In this document: positions 36,683 through 47,321 of the stretch, one piece after another
How the letters are laid out: the number at the start of each line of letters is the position of its first letter
Numbering within the stretch: position 1 is the first letter of the stretch
Assembly (NCBI RefSeq): GCF_004331465.1
Contig: NZ_SJKB01000025.1
Location: 27,380 to 91,379, forward strand
Direction: 5' to 3'
DNA from: Kribbella pittospori
GTDB lineage: Bacteria; Actinomycetota; Actinomycetes; Propionibacteriales; Kribbellaceae
Length of the DNA: 64,000 nucleotides
Program-made: the position numbers and the translations under genes
Notes under the pieces: generated by a model
What the model was told of the DNA's origin: nothing
The model's database searches: none
What the model saw: the letters and a program-made list of their open reading frames with translations, nothing else

Positions 36683-36931
36683 ATGGCAGTCGAGGCGGCG
36701 CGGTCCATACATCCGGGAACTCGCATCGCCCTGGCTCCTCTCGGCGATCAACTGCTCGCCCGGTTGATGAAGCACGATCCCGGCGACCGTGCCTTCGGCT
36801 GGTGCGGATGGGCTGCCGTGCCCTCGGTGGATCGCTTCAGCTCATCAGCTCCGGCGGCCACCGCCTACAAGGCCTTCGGGCTCATCCGGGATCATGGTGC
36901 AGCCCGAGCACGGACGCTGCTCGGCCGATGA
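36683..36931 (+). CDS. Small hypothetical protein coupled to zwf
   Basis: This 82-residue ORF (MAVEAARSIHPGTRIALAPL start) has an excellent AAAGGAGG ribosome site 5-6 nt before the ATG, and its stop shares ATGA with the zwf start at 36928. No domain is recognised. It is basic at the C-terminus (AARARTLLGR) and has no signal or membrane segment. It could be a true small protein, a translational leader that sets zwf expression, or the stub of a lost gene. It is downstream of stress box N. Confidence 0.55.
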   Translation: MAVEAARSIHPGTRIALAPLGDQLLARLMKHDPGDRAFGWCGWAAVPSVDRFSSSAPAATAYKAFGLIRDHGAARARTLLGR

Positions 36932-38481
36932 ACGCGTCGATGGCCAGCGTGAACGCCTTGCTGGAAGGTTGGCAGGCGCAGCATGTTGCGCGTCCGTGCG
37001 TCATGGTCGTGTTCGGTGCCTCCGGAGACCTCTGCTCCCGCAAGCTGATGCCTGCACTCCAACGACTGGCGTTGCGCCGTGAGCTTCCTGGCGGGTTCGC
37101 GGTGGTCGGAGTGGCCCGCACCCAGTTCAACGACGAGGACTTCCGTCGCTTCGCTCGCGACGCGGTGTCGAAGTACGGCGCCGAGGGACCCGCAGGCAGC
37201 GACGAAGTCTGGCGAAGTGTGACCGAGAGCTTCTACTACGTCGCCGGGGATTACCGCGACGATGACACCTTCCGCCGGCTCTCGGCAGTGCTCGGCGACA
37301 TCGATCGCAGGAACGGCACCGGGGGAAACCGCCTGCACTACCTGGCGGTGCCGCCGGCGGCCTTCCCGATCATCGTCGGGGCGCTCGGTCGGCACCGGCT
37401 CAACAGGCCGGCGCGTGCCGGCACGGACGTCTTCGTACGGATCGTCATCGAGAAGCCCTATGGGCGCGACCTACGCACTGCGAATGAGCTCGACGCGTGT
37501 GTTCACCAGGTGTTCGAGGAATCCCAGGTCTACCGGATCGACCACTACCTGGGAAAGGAGACGGTGCAGAACCTGCTCGCCCTACGGTTCGCGAACGCGA
37601 TCTTCGAGCCGATCTGGAACGGCCACTATGTCAACGCCATACAGATCACCGTTGCCGAGTCCGAAGGCGTCGCCGGTCGCGCCGGCTTCTACGAACAGAC
37701 CGGCGCATTGCGCGACATCGTGCAGAACCACGTCATGCAGGTTGTCGCGCTGACGCTCATGGAGCCGCCGATCACCATGAACGCCGACGGTATCCGCGAC
37801 GAGAAGGTAAAGGTCTTCCGCAGCATCGAGAGTCTCTCTGTCGACGAGGTGCAGTCCCACGTTGTGGCCGCCCAGTACGCCGGGGGTTGGGTCGCCGGAC
37901 ACCGGGTCCCGGGTTATCTCGACGAACCCGGCGTCTCTCCGACCAGCACCACGGAGACCTACGTTGCGCTCAGGCTGCGTGCCGACAACTGGCGCTGGGC
38001 AGGCGTGCCGTTGTACATCCGCACCGGGAAACGCATGCCGAGGCGGATGAGTGAAGTCGTCGTCCAGTTCCACGCCGCACCCCATCTGCCGTTCTGGCCG
38101 GACCAGACCCGAGGGCTGGGCCCCAACACACTGGTGCTCCGCATCCAGCCCGACGAGGGGATCACCCTGCTCTTCGGCGGAAAGGTGCCGGGCCATGGGT
38201 TCGACGTACGCACGGTCGCGATGGACTTCCGATACGGGAGTGCCTTTCCTGGCGGGGGACCTGAGGCCTATGAACGGCTTCTGCTCGACGCGATGCTCGG
38301 TGATCCCACGCTGTTCATCCGTGCCGACGAGGTCATGGAGACCTGGCGAATCGTGGAACCGATCCTGCGCTGTTGGGAAGAAGGCCGAAAACCGGTGGCA
38401 AGGTACCTGGCCGGTACCTGGGGACCCGAGGCGGCCGATCAGCTGATCGAGCTCGACGGACGGCGATGGTGGACCAGATGA
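36928..38481 (+). CDS. zwf: Glucose-6-phosphate 1-dehydrogenase
   Basis: This 517-residue enzyme oxidises glucose-6-P to 6-phosphogluconolactone, producing NADPH. The N-terminal Rossmann motif is VVFGASGDLCSRKL. The active-site segment RIDHYLGKETVQNLL (~residue 195) contains the catalytic His/Lys, IEKPYGRDL is near 170, and the C-terminal half includes RTGKRMP. ATG 36928 overlaps the stop of the small upstream ORF; an upstream extension is not supported. With OpcA it forms the NADPH arm of the stress island. Confidence 0.95.
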   Translation: MNASMASVNALLEGWQAQHVARPCVMVVFGASGDLCSRKLMPALQRLALRRELPGGFAVVGVARTQFNDEDFRRFARDAVSKYGAEGPAGSDEVWRSVTESFYYVAGDYRDDDTFRRLSAVLGDIDRRNGTGGNRLHYLAVPPAAFPIIVGALGRHRLNRPARAGTDVFVRIVIEKPYGRDLRTANELDACVHQVFEESQVYRIDHYLGKETVQNLLALRFANAIFEPIWNGHYVNAIQITVAESEGVAGRAGFYEQTGALRDIVQNHVMQVVALTLMEPPITMNADGIRDEKVKVFRSIESLSVDEVQSHVVAAQYAGGWVAGHRVPGYLDEPGVSPTSTTETYVALRLRADNWRWAGVPLYIRTGKRMPRRMSEVVVQFHAAPHLPFWPDQTRGLGPNTLVLRIQPDEGITLLFGGKVPGHGFDVRTVAMDFRYGSAFPGGGPEAYERLLLDAMLGDPTLFIRADEVMETWRIVEPILRCWEEGRKPVARYLAGTWGPEAADQLIELDGRRWWTR

Positions 38482-39482
38482 ACGAGGGCGTCGTCATCGG
38501 CTCATGGACGGCGCGAGACACGGACGTCGAGATCGTGGACGCGGCGATCCGACACCTGCGTGCAGGCCACGAACGGGGGGCGTCCCGCACAGCGGTCTGG
38601 ACCGTGATAGCAGTCATCGATGACGACGAGACACAGGTAGGCCCTGTCGTCGAGGTACTACGCGAACTGGCCGTCGGTGTCGCCGTCTACCCGCTGGTCA
38701 TCTCTGCCCTGGCCGACGAACCACCCGGGATCGACGCACGAGTCACGCTGAGAGCGGTCGAGCGCAGCGAGGGGGACACTGACTGCATCGAGGACGTGTT
38801 CGTTCGTGTCCGGGGCGCGGCGACACAGCACCTGGACGCCGTGGTGCTGCCGTTCACGATGCCTGGGCTGCCGGTCGCGGTCTGGCTGCCCGGCCGGCTC
38901 CCGCAGAAGGACGAGCCGTTGCCGTCGAAAGCGGACCTCGTGCTCGTCGAGACCGCGCGACCCGGCAGCCCGCCCCTTGTCGACGTGAGAGCGACGAGCA
39001 GGTTGTTCCCTCTGTCGGATCTGTCGTGGCACCAGTTGCAGTCCTGGCGTCAGCTCCTGTCAAGCCTGTTCGTGGGCCGCGAGTTTTCACAGTTCCTCGA
39101 TGACGTCCAGAGGATCGATGTCGAGGGTGAAGACGGTTTTCGCCTGCTCATGGCCGGATGGCTGGTAGGCCGCCTCCGCGTGCGGCCGGACGTCTGTTTT
39201 CTTGCCGGGCTGGAGACGCCGGGCGCCTCGGTGCAGATACGGGCCAGGCAGGGCGCCACGGCGGCAAGCTTCCTGGCGGCGCAGGGGTCGGAAGGATCCC
39301 GTGTCGACGCCTACGCAGCCATCGATGACGGACCGGCGTACCAGCGCACGGTGCTGATGCCCACATACTCGGTCGCCCGTCTGATCGAGCGAGCTCTCGG
39401 CGAGCCCGCCCGTGACACGGTATGGGAGGAGGCTGTCGTCTCTGCCGTCGAGCTGGCCGAGCGACATCCCGGCACCGGCTGA
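38478..39482 (+). CDS. opcA: Glucose-6-phosphate dehydrogenase assembly protein OpcA
   Basis: This 334-residue protein matches OpcA, which binds G6PDH and promotes assembly or redox control in actinobacteria and cyanobacteria. Recognisable regions are TVIAVIDDDE, VLPFTMPGLPVAVWLPGRLP, DLSWHQLQSWRQLLSSLF and LMAGWLVGRLRVRP. ATG 38478 shares ATGA with the zwf stop; ATG 38466 is an alternative start. The pairing with zwf is standard and supports both calls. Confidence 0.87.
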   Translation: MNEGVVIGSWTARDTDVEIVDAAIRHLRAGHERGASRTAVWTVIAVIDDDETQVGPVVEVLRELAVGVAVYPLVISALADEPPGIDARVTLRAVERSEGDTDCIEDVFVRVRGAATQHLDAVVLPFTMPGLPVAVWLPGRLPQKDEPLPSKADLVLVETARPGSPPLVDVRATSRLFPLSDLSWHQLQSWRQLLSSLFVGREFSQFLDDVQRIDVEGEDGFRLLMAGWLVGRLRVRPDVCFLAGLETPGASVQIRARQGATAASFLAAQGSEGSRVDAYAAIDDGPAYQRTVLMPTYSVARLIERALGEPARDTVWEEAVVSAVELAERHPGTG

Positions 39483-39487
39483 CTCCC

Positions 39488-39507
39488 GCTACGCGCTCGC
39501 GGGATCT
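39488..39507 (+). promoter_or_regulatory. Stress box J (GCTAC-N8-GGGATCT) for barstar
   Basis: Half-sites are 8 nt apart, with three mismatches; the -10-like CATCAT is 19 nt downstream (39527-39532). Confidence 0.5.
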
Positions 39508-39562
39508 CTGAGTACGCCGTGCCGGTCATCATGACCGGGTATCCCTAGGTAGGAGTGGAGTC

Positions 39563-39586
39563 ATGCAGCGACAGGCCGTCGGATGA
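39563..39586 (+). CDS. Seven-codon leader minicistron before barstar
   Basis: An ATG at 39563 with the strong site GGTAGGAGTGGAG upstream encodes MQRQAVG and stops at 39584-39586, sharing ATGA with the barstar start. Barstar itself has no good ribosome site, so it is probably translated by re-initiation after this peptide. The peptide probably has no function of its own. Confidence 0.45.
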   Translation: MQRQAVG

Positions 39587-40011
39587 CTGAGCTGTGCACG
39601 TTGCTATGCAAGGGGCTGCGGCCCGGCGTGTACCGCTGGCGTTCCGACCTGAGCACCGAGCAGGTACGCCGCGGCGTGACGGCCGCGGGCTGGAACTTCG
39701 TCCTGCTCGACACGACCGGCGTACATGACAAGGCCGGCTTCCTCGACGTCTGTGCGAGGGCCTTCGACCTGCCGCGCTGGTTCGGACGGAACTGGGATGC
39801 CCTGGCCGACTCTCTCAGGGACAGGTCGACCGGCGAGCCCGAGCTGGTCCTGTGGGAAGGCTGGCGGGAGCTGCTCGACCAGGACCACGACGCGGTCGCC
39901 GTGGCGCTGCAGATCTTCGCAGAGGACGCCAACGAGTCGGGCCAGCTTCGCGTGTTCCTCCGCGAGGCGAAGGACGTACCGGACCTCGTCAGCGAAGTAC
40001 CAGTCGTCTAA
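39583..40011 (+). CDS. Barstar-family RNase inhibitor-like protein
   Basis: This 142-residue protein resembles barstar. The core matches around FVLLDTTGVHDKAGFLDVCA, FDLPRWFGRNWDALADSLRD and ELVLWEGW. It retains the barstar Trp/Asn-rich helix and acidic loop that plugs barnase-type RNases. No RNase gene is adjacent, so it is an orphan immunity-like protein or inhibits a distant target. The start is fixed by coupling to the minicistron. Stress box J lies upstream. Confidence 0.8.
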   Translation: MTELCTLLCKGLRPGVYRWRSDLSTEQVRRGVTAAGWNFVLLDTTGVHDKAGFLDVCARAFDLPRWFGRNWDALADSLRDRSTGEPELVLWEGWRELLDQDHDAVAVALQIFAEDANESGQLRVFLREAKDVPDLVSEVPVV

Positions 40012-40149
40012 GCCGGCTGCTCTGGCGACGTGGAGAGCCATCGGGCTGCCAGGACCCCGTCGCGTCGTTGCTCGAGCCACCCAAGGACCGAGTCGGAGGG
40101 TCGCCTCGCGGGTCCTGTGACGAGCCAGGCGCCGAGCCCGGTGCGGCTG

Positions 40150-40205
40150 CGCCTACTTCACCTCCACGTGGCGGCGTTGACCAGCGAAGCCAACCGGTCC
40201 GCTGC
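40150..40205 (-). pseudogene. Hsp20 C-terminal remnant
   Basis: The minus strand reads GFAGQRRHVEVK followed by a stop. This matches the C-terminus GSAGQRRQIEVK of the Hsp20 at 16232-16687, and nucleotide identity to its 3' end is high over ~40 bp. The upstream part is not recognisable. The adjoining ~220 nt to 40428 has no gene. Confidence 0.6.
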
Positions 40206-40428
40206 AGTCGCTGTCCCTCGTCGGACAGCTTCACCAGGTCGACCACGTTGCCTCGTGCGCCGGCAGAAAGCTGAGTACGCCGGGTCGGAAACCACCTGAT
40301 CTTGTGATCTGCGCGCGGCTGCTCGGTTCCTACAATCGGCATCGATTTCCTCACCGCCGAGGTACGGGCCGAGTACTCCATCTTGTGGCAGGCCAGGTAG
40401 GCGGACAAGCGCAGCAGGGAGAACGGGC

Positions 40429-40983
40429 ATGGCCAAAGATCTGATCGATCTCGTCAAGCAGGACCACCGGGAGATCGCGCGGCTGTTCGACCAGCTCGAC
40501 CGGTATCGACACCGCCGGCCGATGCTGCGCCCGGTGTTGTCCGCCCTGCTGATCGCGCACGACCGCGCCGAGGAGGACGTGGTCTATCCATGGGCACGCG
40601 ACGCCGGTGATGTCGAGGGAGTCGGCCGTGGTCAGCGCGAACATCTCCGCACCGAAGACCTGCTGGTCAAGCTGGGACGTGTCGACCCCGACGACGCGGT
40701 CTTCGACAGCATTCTGACCGAGCTCGCCGACGAGGCCGACCACCACTTCCGGCGCGAGGAGACCGAGATCCTGCCCGCCCTGCGCGACCGGCTCGCCGAG
40801 GATCAGTTGGTCGAGCTCACGGAGACGTTCATCCGCAGCAGGGAGCACCACTTCGGCGAACGCCCCGGCGAACGCCGGCTGACCGACCTGCGCCAGCAAG
40901 CCGCCAACATCAGCCTGGCCGATTTCGCCGACCTGGCGGAGAACGACCTGGCAGATCTCCTGCGCAAACTCGCCGACGAGTGA
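40429..40983 (+). CDS. Hemerythrin HHE domain protein
   Basis: This 184-residue helical protein has an HHE cation-binding fold. Candidate iron ligands lie in KQDHREIARLF, IAHDRAEEDVVYP, GQREHL and ADHHFRREETEILPAL. Such proteins bind oxygen, sense iron or peroxide, or protect against NO. GCAGGGAG precedes the ATG by ~7 nt. It lies within the stress island but no stress box was found in its ~420-nt upstream region. Confidence 0.85.
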   Translation: MAKDLIDLVKQDHREIARLFDQLDRYRHRRPMLRPVLSALLIAHDRAEEDVVYPWARDAGDVEGVGRGQREHLRTEDLLVKLGRVDPDDAVFDSILTELADEADHHFRREETEILPALRDRLAEDQLVELTETFIRSREHHFGERPGERRLTDLRQQAANISLADFADLAENDLADLLRKLADE

Positions 40984-41318
40984 TCAGCCCGCGCCTGATG
41001 TTCCAGAACCGGGGGAGGCAACTGTGGTCCGCCGCCGGTTCAGCAGTAGGAGATCTCGCCCACAAGGTGTACGAGCGCTTCTAGCCGGCCGGCACCGACC
41101 GCTCCCCGTCGGGCAACACCACAGGATCAACTTTCGGACTCGACACGAACGCAGTCGACCGAGTGCAAACAAATTGCTGATGCCCTCGTGGAGTCGCCCT
41201 CGGGCCTGATCAGCCAGCGAGAACCGGTCGCATTCCCTGACCGCGCGGTTGCTCGTGAGTTCACGCACACCACCCACAACTTCCTGGGTAAGAGCGCGTG
41301 CTCACGGCAACCATGCGG
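40984..41318. other. Intergenic stretch; no gene seen
   Basis: About 335 nt between the hemerythrin gene and stress box K. Overlapping short frames occur on both strands, but none has a ribosome site and recognisable content. Confidence 0.4.
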
Positions 41319-41338
41319 ACTACGCATTCCGGGGATGC
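41319..41338 (+). promoter_or_regulatory. Stress box K (ACTAC-N8-GGGATGC), perfect, for the BON-domain gene
   Basis: It matches all 12 defined positions; the -10-like AACCGT is 19 nt downstream (41358-41363). The site is flanked by CGGAC and GTCCG, an extra symmetry not seen in other copies. The leader would be ~150 nt. Confidence 0.65.
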
Positions 41339-41520
41339 TTGTCCGCCGTACAGGTGGAACCGTTCGCGAAAGGCTGCTGATCCGGCCAAGCGCTCACCGT
41401 CGAGGTTGCCAGTGTGTGAGCCGCAAGTGGGAGCGAACGAGGAGACGCGAAGGCCGAACCGGATCGGTCGGCATGCGTCTGCACATCATCAGAACGAGAC
41501 CAGCCGGGAGGGAATAACCA

Positions 41521-42201
41521 ATGGCGACAGCAACGACAACGGTAAGCGATGAGGAGATCCAGCGGGAGGTTTTGGAGGAGCTCAAGTGGGACGCCCGCGT
41601 TCAGCCCAACGAGGTCGGCGTCGCGGTGAAGGACGGCATCGTGGTTCTGACGGGCTGGGTGGATTCCTTCCTCAAGAAGTGGGCGGCAGAGCGGGCCGCC
41701 CACAATGTGCGAGGGGTGGCCGCAGTCGCCAACGACATCGAGGTTCGGCTCCCGAGTTCTGCCGAACGCACCGACGCCGACATTGCAGCAGCCGCAACCC
41801 GCGCGCTGGAATGGGATGCGATGGTGCCGATCGAGAAGCTTGACGTCACGGTATCCGGGGGTTGGGTCACTCTTCGTGGTGAAGTCGAGTGGCAGTTCCA
41901 GAAGTACGACGCGGAGCGGGCTGTTCGCCGTCTGTCGGGCGTGCGTGGGGTGAGCAATCTCATCAAGGTCACACCACGGGTCAAGCCATCACCGGACGAG
42001 CTGAAGAAGAGGATCGAGGATGCGCTCGTGCGCAGCGCCGAGACAGACGCCGAACGGATAACTATCGAAGTGCATGGGGACAGGATCATCCTGAAGGGAA
42101 CCGTCCGTTCATGGGCTGAGAGGAAAGAGGCGGAGCGCGTGGCCTGGTCTGCGCCCGGAGTGGCCTCGGTCGACAACAAGATCGCGGTGCGCGTGTACTA
42201 G
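41521..42201 (+). CDS. Triple BON-domain protein
   Basis: This 226-residue protein has three consecutive BON repeats (~residues 8-75, 85-150, 155-225), each with the GxVxxxxxxxxAxxxxxxxxGVxxVxN pattern: GIVVLTGWVDSFL, GWVTLRGEVEWQF and DRIILKGTVRSWA. BON domains bind phospholipid or peptidoglycan in OsmY-like proteins. No signal peptide is visible, so the location is unclear. GGGAGGGAA precedes the ATG by ~6 nt. Stress box K lies ~180 nt upstream. Confidence 0.87.
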   Translation: MATATTTVSDEEIQREVLEELKWDARVQPNEVGVAVKDGIVVLTGWVDSFLKKWAAERAAHNVRGVAAVANDIEVRLPSSAERTDADIAAAATRALEWDAMVPIEKLDVTVSGGWVTLRGEVEWQFQKYDAERAVRRLSGVRGVSNLIKVTPRVKPSPDELKKRIEDALVRSAETDAERITIEVHGDRIILKGTVRSWAERKEAERVAWSAPGVASVDNKIAVRVY

Positions 42202-42402
42202 CCGCTTCACCCTGCACCACGCCGCCGACAACAGGTCGTCCGCTCGACGATCAGCCGGGTCAACGCCAGTCGCGAGTCGGCACCGAGTTGCGGTAGAGCT
42301 TGCGAAGGAAGGCCAGCTCTCGCCGCTCCGAATACCCGGTGTTACCCGGGCGGCACGCCGGTCGGAGATCGACAGCAGCGCCCAGCATGACGTCACCGTT
42401 CG

Positions 42403-42721
42403 ATGGAGGAGGGGGCCATCGAGGACCTCGAGACGGGGAAGCAGCGCATCGAGCCAACCCGCGCGTTGTTGGTTTTCATCGGCAGCACGCTGCACTCGCA
42501 ATGGCTCGGAGGCCGCGTGGCAGTGCCCGACAACGGGTTCGTGCTGACCGGCGGACAGGTGCTCGACCCACCCGGGCCGACCTGGCTGCAGCTGGAGACG
42601 AGCTGGCGGGGTGTGTTCGTGGCCGGACGCCCGCAGCGGATCGGTCGAGCGCGTCGCCGCAGCCGTGGGCGATGGAGCGCTGGCGATCCGGCTGGTGCAC
42701 GACTTCCTGGTGCGCGTCTGA
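42403..42721 (+). pseudogene. TrxR-like flavoprotein C-terminal pseudogene
   Basis: The frame from 42403 reads RIEPTRALLVFIGSTLHSQW and GVFVAG, matching APARALFVFIGSDPHVDW and GVFAAG of the fusion flavoprotein 28392-30005. A one-base loss after GVFVAG shifts the frame; corrected, it continues SGSVERVAAAVGDGALAIRL and ends at TGA 42719-42721. Only the last ~105 codons of a ~540-codon gene remain. Confidence 0.85.
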
Positions 42722-42733
42722 GCCGAAGCCTCC

Positions 42734-44656
<1,923 letters not shown>

Positions 44657-44692
44657 TCACAACCTCGGCCAGTCGGCGAGTCGGTGCGGAGG

Positions 44693-44712
44693 ACTACGTG
44701 AAGTGGGGATGC
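44693..44712 (+). promoter_or_regulatory. Stress box M (ACTAC-N8-GGGATGC), perfect, for NDH-2
   Basis: It matches all 12 defined positions; the -10-like CAGTCT is 19 nt downstream (44732-44737). This predicts transcription start at ~44744-44745, the A of the start codon. Confidence 0.72.
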
Positions 44713-44744
44713 GTCACGATCACCGTGTTGCCAGTCTCACCGCC

Positions 44745-46070
44745 ATGACATCAACCTCGCCACGCATCGTCATCGTTGGCGGCGGGTTCACCGGCCTGTT
44801 CTGCGCGCGTCGGCTCCAACGCCGGCTCCGCGGCGAGGCCGAACTACTCTTCGTGACCCCGCGCAACTTCATGACCTACCAGCCGTTCCTTGCCGAAGCC
44901 GCGACCGGGACTGTTGAGCCGCGCCACGTCGTCGTTCCCTTGCGCCGAGTGCTGCCCGGGGTAGAGGTGCTCAGCGCTCGCGCCACCCGAGTTGCGCACC
45001 TGGACCATCGCGTGACGGTCCAGCCGTCGGAAGGCCCTTCCTATGACCTCTCGTACGACCATCTGGTGGTAGCAGTCGGCGCGGTCACACGTCTGCCGCC
45101 CGTTCCCGGCCTCGAGGAGTGCGGCATCGGCTTCAAGAGGATCGAGGAGGCCATTGCCTTGCGCAACCACGTCCTCAGCAGGCTTGACCTCGCGGAAACG
45201 ACGCATGATCCGGAGGTACGCCGATGCGCCCTGACGTTCGTCGTCGTAGGAGGAGGCTTCGCCGGGATCGAGGCGCTCGGCGAACTCGAGGACATGACCC
45301 GCTCCGCGTGCCGCTACTACCGCCATGTCAGGCCCGCCGACCTCCACTGGATGCTCGTGGAGCTCACCGGACGGATCCTTCACGAGGTAGGAGAGGATGT
45401 GGGCCGCCGCGCCGCCGCAGAGCTCAGCCGACGTGGCATCGACCTGCGCCTGAACACCCGGCTGGAGTCGGCTGTCGACAGGCGGATCCGGCTCTCCGAC
45501 GGTACCGAGTTCGACGCCGGCACGCTCGTGTGGACCGCAGGTGTGCAGCCGCACCCAATACTCCGCAGCACCGACCTGGCCCTCGATGAGAAAGGGCGTG
45601 TCCGGGTCGGAGCTGACCTCCGCGTGGTCGGCACGGAGGACGCGTGGAGCGCGGGTGACTGTGCCGCCGTCCCTGATCTCACGAACCGGGGAGTGACGAC
45701 GCCACCCACGGCCCAGCACGCAGTCCGCCAGGCCCGGCACCTCGCTGACAACCTCGTCGCAGTGCTCCACGGACAGTCCGCACGGCCCTATGCCCACCGG
45801 TACGCCGGCTCCATCGCAAGCCTTGGCCTCCACAAGGGAGTGGCCGAGCTTTACGGAGTTCGACTGCGGGGCCTACCTGCGTGGGTCTTGCACCGTACCT
45901 ACCACCTGACGCAGATACCGACCATCAACCGCAAGGCTCGCATTGGGCTGGACTGGGCGCTGGCGTCACTGTTCCGTCGCGACCTGGTCTCGCTGGGTGG
46001 AGTACGCGAAACGAGCGGTTCCTCCGAAGGAACCGAAGTCAGGCCCCACGAGCACGCCGCCACACACTGA
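44745..46070 (+). CDS. ndh: Type II NADH:quinone oxidoreductase-like flavoprotein
   Basis: 441 residues. The FAD site IVGGGFTGLFCARRL is at the N-terminus and the NADH site VVVGGGFAGIEALGEL is near residue 165. AWSAGDCAAVPD is the C-terminal FAD contact, followed by quinone-side motifs (PTAQHAVRQARHLADN). It transfers electrons from NADH to quinone without pumping protons. ATG 44745 is chosen because the GTG at 44703 lies inside stress box M. There is no ribosome site, fitting a leaderless transcript. Convergent with the ADH gene. Confidence 0.85.
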   Translation: MTSTSPRIVIVGGGFTGLFCARRLQRRLRGEAELLFVTPRNFMTYQPFLAEAATGTVEPRHVVVPLRRVLPGVEVLSARATRVAHLDHRVTVQPSEGPSYDLSYDHLVVAVGAVTRLPPVPGLEECGIGFKRIEEAIALRNHVLSRLDLAETTHDPEVRRCALTFVVVGGGFAGIEALGELEDMTRSACRYYRHVRPADLHWMLVELTGRILHEVGEDVGRRAAAELSRRGIDLRLNTRLESAVDRRIRLSDGTEFDAGTLVWTAGVQPHPILRSTDLALDEKGRVRVGADLRVVGTEDAWSAGDCAAVPDLTNRGVTTPPTAQHAVRQARHLADNLVAVLHGQSARPYAHRYAGSIASLGLHKGVAELYGVRLRGLPAWVLHRTYHLTQIPTINRKARIGLDWALASLFRRDLVSLGGVRETSGSSEGTEVRPHEHAATH

Positions 46071-46178
46071 CCGCCAAGCCACATCGGCCAAGGAAGGGTC
46101 GGCGTCCACCCGCGCGACACCACCGGCCCCGCACCGGCTGCTGGTGTTGGAGGTCAGGAGCATCGCTGTGCTTTACCC

Positions 46179-47321
46179 CTATGGGTGCAGAAGCACTTTG
46201 GTGTAGCCCTCGACGCGTTTGTCGAACTTCTCGTAGGCAGTGGGTGCCTCGTCGAGGGGCAGCTCGTGGGAGACGACGAAGCTCGGCGCTGCGCGGCCGG
46301 TGATGATGAGATCGCGGAGTTGCCGGTTGTAGCGCTTCACGTTGCATTGCCCGGTGCCGATGCGCAGGCCCTTCTCGAAGAGCTTGCCGACGGCCACCAG
46401 GAGCATCCCTTGCTTTGCGGCCTCGTCCGGCGCGCCGGGGTCGGCCGGTACATAGAGCCCCGGCACTCCGAGCCTTCCGGTCGCTCGAACGGACTGGATC
46501 AGCGCGTTGAGGACCACGGCGGGCTCCTCGCGGCCCCCCGCGGAAGACTGGGCCTGGTAGCCGACGGCGTCGATCCCCTTGTCGGTGCCCTCGCCGTTGG
46601 TGTGCTCCTTGATCTGTTCGACCGCGTCAGCCTGCTGGAAGTTGATCGGGATGGCCCCGAGGTCTTGAGCCTTCTGCAGCCGTTCGGGTACCCGGTCGAC
46701 GACCAGGACCCTGGAGGCGCCCCGGAGCAGCGCGGAGTAGGCGGCCATCAGGCCGACCGGTCCGCCGCCGAACACGGCGACGCTCTCGCCCGGGGAGACC
46801 GCGGCCAGCTCGCAACCGTGGTAGCCGGTCGGGAAGATGTCGGCGAGCAGTACGAAGTCGGACTCGTGCTCGGTGCCCGCGGGCAGCTTCAGACAGTTGA
46901 AGTCGGCGTAGGGGACACGCAGGTACTCCGCCTGGCCGCCTTTGTACGGGCCCATGGCCACGTACCCGTATGCGCCGCCGGCGAATCCGGGGTTCACGGT
47001 CAGGCAGTATGCGGTGTAGCCGTCGACACAGTTCTTGCAGAAGCCGCAGGCGACGTTGAACGGCATCACGACACGATCGCCCTGCATGAGTGAGGTGACC
47101 CCGGACCCGACCTGCTCGACGATGCCCAGGTTCTCGTGCCCGAAGACGATGCCGGGCTCGGCCGCGGTTCGCCCCTCGTACATGTGCAGATCCGAACCGC
47201 AGATCGCGCTCGTCGTGATCCGTACGATCACGTCACTCGGGTGCTCAATCCGCGGATCCTCCACCTCTTCGATCGCTACCTGGAACGGTGCTTTGTAGAC
47301 AACAGCCTTCATGTCGGGCAA
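46179..47321 (-). CDS. Zinc alcohol dehydrogenase, glutathione-independent formaldehyde dehydrogenase type
   Basis: 380 residues of the MDR family. Catalytic zinc ligands lie in SAICGSDLHMYEGR and GIVFGHENLGIV; structural zinc cysteines are in ACGFCKNCVDGYTAYC. The NAD site is VAVFGGGPVGLMAAY. The insertion and DLHMYEGR text match formaldehyde dismutase/dehydrogenase-like enzymes that do not need glutathione. A bound, non-exchanging NAD is typical of that group. GGGAG precedes the ATG. A weaker stress box (O) lies ~150 nt upstream. Confidence 0.87.
   Translation of the reverse strand: MPDMKAVVYKAPFQVAIEEVEDPRIEHPSDVIVRITTSAICGSDLHMYEGRTAAEPGIVFGHENLGIVEQVGSGVTSLMQGDRVVMPFNVACGFCKNCVDGYTAYCLTVNPGFAGGAYGYVAMGPYKGGQAEYLRVPYADFNCLKLPAGTEHESDFVLLADIFPTGYHGCELAAVSPGESVAVFGGGPVGLMAAYSALLRGASRVLVVDRVPERLQKAQDLGAIPINFQQADAVEQIKEHTNGEGTDKGIDAVGYQAQSSAGGREEPAVVLNALIQSVRATGRLGVPGLYVPADPGAPDEAAKQGMLLVAVGKLFEKGLRIGTGQCNVKRYNRQLRDLIITGRAAPSFVVSHELPLDEAPTAYEKFDKRVEGYTKVLLHP

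Noticed and set aside
42260..42335. Minus-strand C-terminal-like reading (LAFLRKLYRNSVPTRDWR)
   Set aside because: Looks coding-like but could not be tied to any family, and no upstream body of a gene is present.
44703..44744. GTG start extending NDH-2 by 14 codons
   Set aside because: It lies inside stress box M and lacks family similarity; ATG 44745 fits the promoter and the FAD motif.
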